NCBI GenBank assembly: GCA_046759145.1
Contig: JBHIBR010000014.1
Span: forward strand, 1 to 13,185
Direction of reading: 5' to 3'
Source: JBHIBR01 sp046759145 [NCBI: Nitrospinota bacterium]
GTDB taxonomy: Bacteria > UBA8248
DNA length: 13,185 nucleotides
The notes under the pieces: model-generated
Database searches by the model: none
What the model saw: only the letters and a program-made list of their open reading frames with translations
Told to the model about the DNA's origin: nothing
In this document: positions 9,070 through 13,185 of the stretch, piece by piece
Layout of the letters: every line of letters begins with the position of its first letter
Numbering within the stretch: the first letter of the stretch is position 1
Program-made: the position numbers and the translations under genes

Positions 9070-9345
9070 TCAAGATGACGGCGGGAAAAGTTCCTTGCTG
9101 GCCAATATCTCTATGTATCCTTCGAGGGTAAGTGGACACTCCCGAAACTCCCTGCACTGCTTTTGGGTGATATGGAGCTGATTGGGAATATAGTCATGGG
9201 ATTGCTCTTTGGAGCTCCGAGAAATGCCAAAATGCGCAATGCGCTTTCCCCCGTGCCGAAAAACTGCCAAATCGTGCCGCCGACGTCGCTCAATCTCGGC
9301 TTTCAGCTTCTTGGCGATCTCCCGCGCGTCATCCTGGGTAAGCAT
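9070..9345 (-). CDS. HicA-like small protein, putative toxin of the islet operon
   Basis: A 91-residue basic protein. Features: a charged helix (MLTQDDAREIAKKLKAEIER), then RRRHDLAVFRHGGKRIAHFG (21-40) with His24-Asp25, then HDYIPNQLHIT (50-60) and CPLTLEGYIEIL (70-81). Size, basic charge, an early conserved His next to a beta hairpin, and position just after a HicB-like domain suggest a HicA-type (dsRBD-fold mRNA interferase) relative, but the classic GSHxxY/F motif is absent, so this is tentative. The ATG at 9345 has GAGG seven bases upstream (within AGGAAGAGG, 9361-9353) and overlaps the preceding gene by 17 bp, implying translational coupling. A longer in-frame reading from 9447 has no such support. 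If not a toxin, it is a conserved partner of the fused protein. Confidence 0.6.
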   Translation of the reverse strand: MLTQDDAREIAKKLKAEIERRRRHDLAVFRHGGKRIAHFGISRSSKEQSHDYIPNQLHITQKQCREFRECPLTLEGYIEILASKELFPPSS

Positions 9346-10369
9346 CCGAAGACCTCTTCCTAATAAATTCGCGAAGAACAGCAAGTTGGCGCTTCGGTTC
9401 GGGACCCAAACTCTCGGTGGCTTCCGCCGAGAGGCTATCGAAGACATCCAAGATGAGACTCTTCAGGTTCCGCAAAGCCTCCTCTTCCGTATCGCCCGAC
9501 GCATGGATGTTCGCATCAAAGAAACTGGCTTCAAACCCTTCCTCGCTCGGTCGGATAACAGCCATCATCTGTCTAACTAGGTCATAAGGCTCTGGGGCAA
9601 AGGTAGTAACCGGAACCATCATCCCCGCCCCAATCGGAGGGGCCACACCCTCGATTCTTGATCGGAAACCAGCGATCTGGACGATCCCTTCCTCTTGTAC
9701 CTCGATGAGCCGCGGGATATGTCTGCCCAGGGCCGCGACCTCCCGGATGTTATCCCGGACCTCTGCGAAACCGCGATGGAGGTCAGCGAGGGTCGGTCCC
9801 TGATAAGCGAAGAGAAGCTCGATCTCCTCCGCGGAGAGTTCAGTCCGTCCCTGGTAGGGGCCTTCATATCCTCTCCTAGGTTCGGAAGCGAGCAGGTGAA
9901 ACTCCGCAGACAAAAACCTATCTTTATACCGGAGAGCGAATGGGCGGGGGCTCAGGTTAATCAGGTTGACGATTAGCCGACCCTCAAATCCCGGATCGAT
10001 TTGGGGACCGACTGAAAGATACAAACCACGCCGGAGAAGAGCGGTTTTCGGACCGACGCGCCCAGCTATCCGCTTCGAAAGCCCAAGGACCTCCAGGCTC
10101 TGCAGGATAGCCATTGCTCCGGGCTCGATGACCAGAAGTGGTGCCTTCTCCAAATCTGTGACCTTAGAGATAGTGCTAATCACTGCCCTGTCCCCAACGC
10201 GGAGATCGTAGGTAGCAGGCTCCACGAGGTCCTCGCTGAATGGATCAATCTTGATGAGCCCGCTTTCTTGGGCTTCGATGATCTGGTGGTCGACAAGAAT
10301 GCCAAATTGGCCATCGTTGCGCGCGGGGTAGGCCCTTGCCTTTTTCCTCCGAGGAGCACGTGTTCTCAT
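9329..10369 (-). CDS. dCTP deaminase/dUTPase-fold domain fused to a HicB-like antitoxin domain
   Basis: A 346-residue two-domain protein. Residues about 22-185 match the dCTP deaminase/dUTPase trimeric fold: ILVDHQIIEAQESGLIKIDP, PATYDLRVGD (51-60), GRVGPKTALLRRGL (103-116) and VGPQIDPGFEG (120-130). Asp125 of IDPG is kept, but the position of the deaminase catalytic Glu (E. coli Dcd Glu138, in VLEF) is Asn135 in IVNL. A helical linker (about 192-225) leads to a HicB-like domain at about 265-346, with FEASFFDANIHASGDTEEEA and a following helix. It lacks the C-terminal DNA-binding part of usual HicB; the upstream RHH gene may supply it. ATG 10369 overlaps the RHH stop as ATGA and has GGAG six bases upstream. 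Likely role: antitoxin with nucleotide-sensing or dUTPase-like activity (inference). Domain calls are good; function is not established. Confidence 0.8.
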   Translation of the reverse strand: MRTRAPRRKKARAYPARNDGQFGILVDHQIIEAQESGLIKIDPFSEDLVEPATYDLRVGDRAVISTISKVTDLEKAPLLVIEPGAMAILQSLEVLGLSKRIAGRVGPKTALLRRGLYLSVGPQIDPGFEGRLIVNLINLSPRPFALRYKDRFLSAEFHLLASEPRRGYEGPYQGRTELSAEEIELLFAYQGPTLADLHRGFAEVRDNIREVAALGRHIPRLIEVQEEGIVQIAGFRSRIEGVAPPIGAGMMVPVTTFAPEPYDLVRQMMAVIRPSEEGFEASFFDANIHASGDTEEEALRNLKSLILDVFDSLSAEATESLGPEPKRQLAVLREFIRKRSSDAYPG

Positions 10370-10608
10370 GGCACTCTCCGATTCCGCTTTCTCCCACTTC
10401 CAGGCCGCGGCTCGGGCCCAACGGACACTCCAAAGCGTGCTAGGGTCTCAGGGTTATGCCAAATCCACTCCCGGAGAATCCAAGCGGCAACTTCCGATTT
10501 GTTCTTTCCGTGCAGCCCCACAGAGATCATACGCTGCAACACTCTGTCCGTTGTGGGATCGATAGACACTTGGACCCGGATGGTCGGAACTCCGTTTCTC
10601 CTAGACAT
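10366..10608 (-). CDS. Ribbon-helix-helix (CopG/Arc-like) transcriptional regulator
   Basis: An 80-residue basic protein, first gene of the islet operon. IRVQVSIDP (10-18) is the DNA-contacting beta strand, residues 19-32 the first helix (TTDRVLQRMISVGL), GKNKSEVAAWILREWI (34-49) the turn and second helix, and a basic tail GSGRKRNRRVP ends the protein. RHH proteins bind inverted repeats as dimers, and a 9-bp inverted repeat sits in its own promoter, so autorepression is likely. The ATG at 10608 is chosen over the longer reading from 10692 because GGAG lies six bases upstream and the promoter at 10648-10676 would be inside the longer version. It overlaps the next gene by 4 bp (ATGA). Confidence 0.78.
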   Translation of the reverse strand: MSRRNGVPTIRVQVSIDPTTDRVLQRMISVGLHGKNKSEVAAWILREWIWHNPETLARFGVSVGPEPRPGSGRKRNRRVP

Positions 10609-10622
10609 GGTAAACTCCAAAA

Positions 10623-10664
10623 CTGTACCTATATAGGGGCTAAATAGAGTGTAATTAGGTACAG
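10623..10664. promoter_or_regulatory. Inverted-repeat operator of the islet operon
   Basis: CTGTACCTA (10623-10631) and its exact complement TAGGTACAG (10656-10664) lie 33 bp centre to centre, about three helical turns. One arm falls between the -35 and -10 boxes, the other just after the likely transcription start. A perfect palindrome CCTATATAGG (10628-10637) overlaps the start-side arm. This suits repression by the RHH product; binding is inferred. Confidence 0.65.
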
Positions 10665-10676
10665 CACTGCTGTCAA
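10648..10676 (-). promoter_or_regulatory. Promoter of the RHH/Dcd-HicB/HicA operon
   Basis: On the minus strand TTGACA (10676-10671), 17 bases, then TACACT (10653-10648): a strong sigma-70-type match about 40 bases ahead of the RHH ATG. The -35 box contains the TGA stop of the upstream kelch gene. Confidence 0.78.
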
Positions 10677-11860
10677 GGCGAATTTCGACCACCGCCTAAA
10701 GGAGCAGGCGGCGAGAGCAACTCCGCCCCCGCCAGCACCTCGACCTCGTTGGCTCCCCCGGCCAGGAGAATCTCTCCGCCGGGGAGCAGCGTCGCGGTGT
10801 GGAAGCGGCGGGCGTAGCGGAGCTTTGCTGAGACTTTTTGAAAACGCCCCTCCCGGGGGTCGAAGAGCTCGACCGAATCCAGCGTTCCCTCCTTCCCCCA
10901 ACCGCCGGTCAGCAGCACGCGCCCGTCGGGCAGAAGGGTGGCCGTATGTTGCTGGCGTGGGCCGCTCAATCCTCCCGGCACGGGGTCGAAGCGCTCTCCC
11001 CTCGGGTCGAAGAGCTCGGCGTCGGCGAGGGCCTTTCCCCCCTCCTGTCCCCCTGCAAGGAGGACGCGCCCATCGGGGAGCAGGGTGGCCGTGTGGGAGC
11101 GGCGGGCCCGCGCCATGGGCGCCCGCAGGGGGCGGAAGCGCCCTCGCCGCTCGCTCCCCGGGCCGTGCTCGAAGAGCTCGGCGAAGCGGCCCATTCTCCC
11201 CTCTGCCCCCCCCGCGAGCAGCACGCGCCCGTCTTCCAGGCGCGTGGCGGTGTGCTGCTGGCGGGGCTGAAAGAGGGGCTGGTCGAGGGGCTCGAACGCC
11301 TCCCTCCCCGGGTCAAAGAGCTCGGCGCTCCTCAGCGCCCTCCGCTGGTCGTTCCCACCTGCCACCAGCAGCCGGCCGTCCGGCAGGAGAGTGGCCGTGT
11401 GGTCATAGCGCCCGTCCCGCATCCGACCCCGGACGGGCCGAAAATGCCGGCGGCCCGGCTCGTAGAGGATCCCGTCCTTAAGGGCCACCTGGTAGCTGAA
11501 CCAGCCGCCGGTGATGAGCACCCGACCATCGCGGAGGAGGGTGGCCCGGTGCCAGCCCCGGGCCTGGAGTAGGGTGGAGCGCAGGAGCTCGAAGCGGCCG
11601 CGCCCCGGGTTGAAGAGCTCGGCGCTTGCCAGTGGGCCCGTCTTGGTGAGGCCGCCCGCCACCAGGAGGGAGCCTCCCCGCAAGGGGGTGGCGGTGTGGC
11701 CGTGGCGGGGTTCCTCCATGGAGCCGGGCCCGCCGAGGCCAGCGGGACAGCCGAGAGCCAGGAGCGCGGGGGAGGCGAGGGCGAGGCCCCGCCCGCACGT
11801 CGCAAGGAACTCCCTCCGGCTCAGCGCCAAGGCCGGTCCCTCATCCTCTGGAGGCCGCAT
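10673..11860 (-). CDS. Kelch-repeat beta-propeller protein with Tat signal
   Basis: A 395-residue exported protein. The start MRPPEDEGPALALSRREFLA carries a twin-arginine motif (SRREFLA, 14-20), a hydrophobic stretch and a Cys38 (LLALGC), so Tat export is likely and lipidation possible, although -2 is Leu rather than a usual lipobox residue. Seven repeats of about 45-50 residues follow, each with the kelch pattern HTATLLPDGRVLLAGG and then AELFDP, predicting a six- or seven-bladed propeller. Such propellers act in sugar or protein binding or as oxidases; no active-site residues can be assigned. ATG 11860 with AGGGG five bases upstream is preferred over a longer reading from 11962, which would run into the divergent cupredoxin gene. 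Its TGA lies in the islet operon promoter. Confidence 0.88.
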   Translation of the reverse strand: MRPPEDEGPALALSRREFLATCGRGLALASPALLALGCPAGLGGPGSMEEPRHGHTATPLRGGSLLVAGGLTKTGPLASAELFNPGRGRFELLRSTLLQARGWHRATLLRDGRVLITGGWFSYQVALKDGILYEPGRRHFRPVRGRMRDGRYDHTATLLPDGRLLVAGGNDQRRALRSAELFDPGREAFEPLDQPLFQPRQQHTATRLEDGRVLLAGGAEGRMGRFAELFEHGPGSERRGRFRPLRAPMARARRSHTATLLPDGRVLLAGGQEGGKALADAELFDPRGERFDPVPGGLSGPRQQHTATLLPDGRVLLTGGWGKEGTLDSVELFDPREGRFQKVSAKLRYARRFHTATLLPGGEILLAGGANEVEVLAGAELLSPPAPLGGGRNSP

Positions 11861-11879
11861 CGCACCCCTAGTTTCCCAC

Positions 11880-11909
11880 TTGCTGGCACCCCAAGACAAA
11901 GGGTATAAG
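11880..11909 (+). promoter_or_regulatory. Probable promoter of the cupredoxin gene
   Basis: TTGCTG (11880-11885), 18 bases, then TATAAG (11904-11909), a good -10 with a weak -35. The leader would be about 28 nt and contains two CGAAGCAG copies (11910-11917, 11921-11928). Confidence 0.5.
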
Positions 11910-11929
11910 CGAAGCAGGGGCGAAGCAGA

Positions 11930-11935
11930 GGAGGG
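11930..11935 (+). promoter_or_regulatory. Ribosome binding site fixing a GTG start
   Basis: GGAGGG eight bases before GTG 11944 supports that codon as the cupredoxin start, although it is not ATG. Confidence 0.75.
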
Positions 11936-11943
11936 ATCAGACC

Positions 11944-12384
11944 GTGGAACGAGGAACTCCACCTGAGCATCGTCGAAGGCGCCCTCCGAGTCCGCATTGG
12001 GGCGGGCGCCTTGCTCTCCTTCTAGCCCTCGGCACCCTGGCGGCCGGCTGCGCGCGGGCGCCCGTCCGGGAGGTAGAAGCGAGGGCCGCAGGGAAGCGGG
12101 TCCAAGGGGTGTCCGTCGAGGCGGAGAACTTCGACTTTGTGCCGAACCGCATCCGTGCGAAGGCGGGGGCGGAACTCAAGCTGCGAGTGCGCAACACCTC
12201 CTTCATCGGGCACAACCTCACCGTCCTCCTCCCCGACGGGAGGGTGGCGGGGTCGGTGGACATAGATAGCGGAAAGTCCGCCGAGCTCTCCGTGCGCCTC
12301 CCGCGTGCGGGCAGCTACGTGATCTACTGCGACAAGTTCCTCCACCGGACCTTCGGGATGGAGGGCGTCATCGAGGTCCGCTGA
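11944..12384 (+). CDS. Cupredoxin-like lipoprotein
   Basis: A 146-residue secreted lipoprotein with a blue-copper fold. After a basic N-terminus, LALLLALGTLAAGC gives a clear lipobox with Cys36 as the lipidated residue. The mature part shows the cupredoxin pattern: SVEAENFDFVPNRIRAKAG, then NTSFIGHNLTV with His90, and YVIYCDKFLHRTFGMEG with Cys129, His134 and Met139. These are the four expected type 1 copper ligands. Likely roles are electron transfer or copper binding outside the membrane. It begins with GTG, supported by GGAGGG eight bases upstream. The divergent kelch gene starts 83 bp away, so the two share a short regulatory gap. The copper ATPase in the same window is a separate unit. 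Confidence 0.9.
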   Translation: MERGTPPEHRRRRPPSPHWGGRLALLLALGTLAAGCARAPVREVEARAAGKRVQGVSVEAENFDFVPNRIRAKAGAELKLRVRNTSFIGHNLTVLLPDGRVAGSVDIDSGKSAELSVRLPRAGSYVIYCDKFLHRTFGMEGVIEVR

Positions 12385-12469
12385 CTGGGGCCCTCCCCTC
12401 CCGTGGTAGTGCTCCCCATCCAACTGCGCCGGGAGTCGAGGCCCGCACCTTCACGTTTGAGGCGATCCC

Positions 12470-13163
12470 GTGACCTCCCGGCGTGAGGAGGGGCCCGAGT
12501 GGCTCGAGGAGGGAGACTGGCCCCTCGAGGCGGTCGCGGCGAACCTGGCCGACATGGCCAGGATGAGCCGGTGGGTGGGGCTCACTGCGCGGCTCTCGCG
12601 CAGGGTCGCCCGCTGGGCGCGGGGGAGCGCCTCCTCCCTCATCGTCGAGGTGGGCTGCGGCCGAGGGGGACCTCGCCCGGGCGCTAGCCCGCCGCCTGAG
12701 GCGGAAGGGGAACAATCCCCGCTTCCTCCTCATCGACTGCAACCCACAAGTGCTGGCCTGCGCCCAGGAGTTTCTAAAAAATGAGGCGGGGATATCCTTC
12801 GTCCGGGGGGATGCGAGAGCCCTTCCCCTGCGCGAGGGGGGGTGCGACTGGGCCCTCTGCGTCCAGCTCCTCCACCAGTTCGACCCGGCCGAAGCGAGGG
12901 CAGCCCTGGGCGAGCTCGACCGCGCGGCTCGGCTAGGGGTGCTGGTTGCGGATGTTCGGCGCAGTGCCCCCCTTCACTTCCTCTTGCGGCTCCTGATGAG
13001 TGCCTGGGGCTCTGCCCTCACGCGACACGACGCCCCCCTCTCCCTGCGCCGCGCCTACACGGCGAGGGAGGCCCAGGGGCTCGCCCGCGGTGCAAAGCTC
13101 CACCACCTCCGGGCCCGAAGCTGCCCGCCTGCCCACTGGCAACTCCTGGGCCGGAAGGCATAG
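12470..13163 (+). pseudogene. Class I SAM-dependent methyltransferase, interrupted by a +1 frameshift
   Basis: Starts at GTG 12470, directly after an in-frame TGA (12458-12460) and a GAGG ribosome site. The first frame gives PEWLEEGDWPLEAVAANLAD and motif I VEVGCGRG, then turns to nonsense and stops at 12784. The proper continuation, DLARALARRL, FLLIDCNPQVLACAQ, VRGDARALP, DWALCVQLLHQFD and LTRHDAPLSLRRAYT, is in another frame from 12669 to 13163. Removing one G from the GGGGG run at 12665-12669 restores a continuous 230-residue enzyme. It resembles methyltransferases found beside type III polyketide synthase and FAD-dependent reductase genes, but the window ends before such neighbours could be seen. 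Sequencing error, true pseudogene or slippage are all possible. Confidence 0.82.
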
Positions 13164-13185
13164 CGGGGTCTCTGCGGCCGGGGGA

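Larger units (their letters stand above)
8936..10676. other. Low-GC islet carrying a three-gene TA-like operon
   Basis: G+C falls to roughly 55% here against about 70% on both sides, with more A/T-ending codons. The right boundary coincides with the stop codon of the kelch gene; the left lies in the copA leader. No integrase, transposase or clear flanking direct repeat is visible. The compositional jump is seen; horizontal acquisition is inferred. Confidence 0.6.

Noticed and set aside
9346-9447. 34-residue upstream extension of the HicA-like gene
   Set aside because: It lies inside the fused Dcd-HicB gene; the inner ATG at 9345 has a strong ribosome site and the usual short gene overlap.
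10609-10692. 28-residue extension of the RHH gene
   Set aside because: It would translate the promoter and operator; the ATG at 10608 has its own ribosome site.
11881-11900. CTGGCAC resembling a sigma-54 -24 element
   Set aside because: No TTGC-type -12 element follows at the right spacing.
11861-11962. 34-residue extension of the kelch protein
   Set aside because: It would place a cytoplasmic leader before the Tat motif and overlap the cupredoxin 5' end.

Overview
The window is high-GC bacterial DNA (about 70% G+C by eye). Several lipoprotein signal sequences, a Tat-type signal and a C-terminal-processing-type peptidase suggest a Gram-negative-type or deep-branching environmental bacterium. 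No rRNA, tRNA or clade-specific gene fixes the taxonomy. I see no CRISPR array, tRNA, transposase or replication origin.

Layout from left to right: (1) an S41/Ctp-type lipoprotein protease on the minus strand, cut by the left edge. (2) A plus-strand TIGR04283-type glycosyltransferase. Its stop codon shares a palindromic CTAG with the stop of (3), a minus-strand Lon-family AAA+ protease with a near-consensus promoter. (4) A divergent class III PLP aminotransferase. (5) A minus-strand CopA-type copper P1B-ATPase with a YHS domain and two HMA domains; a 46-codon palindromic segment is inserted in frame in its cytoplasmic region. (6) A distinct islet of lower GC (about 55%) at roughly 8936-10676 that carries a compact three-gene operon. 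(7) A seven-kelch-repeat Tat-exported protein on the minus strand. (8) A divergent plus-strand cupredoxin lipoprotein. (9) A plus-strand SAM methyltransferase broken by a one-base frameshift in a G run.

The most interesting region is the islet operon, read right to left. It encodes a small ribbon-helix-helix regulator (10608-10366), then a protein that fuses a dCTP deaminase/dUTPase-fold domain to a HicB-like antitoxin domain (10369-9329), then a small HicA-like protein (9345-9070). Start and stop codons overlap by 4 and 17 bp. A TTGACA-N17-TACACT promoter precedes the operon, and a 9-bp inverted repeat brackets its -10 box as an autoregulatory operator would. I read this as a toxin-antitoxin-like or defence-like module whose antitoxin carries a nucleotide-binding sensor domain. 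The residue matching the catalytic Glu of dCTP deaminase appears to be Asn, which favours sensing or dUTPase-like function over deamination.

The rest looks like chromosomal housekeeping and envelope functions: protein quality control (Lon-like, S41), copper handling (CopA and a cupredoxin, not in one operon), amine metabolism (aminotransferase) and glycosylation. Gene orientation alternates often, so most genes are probably single transcription units.
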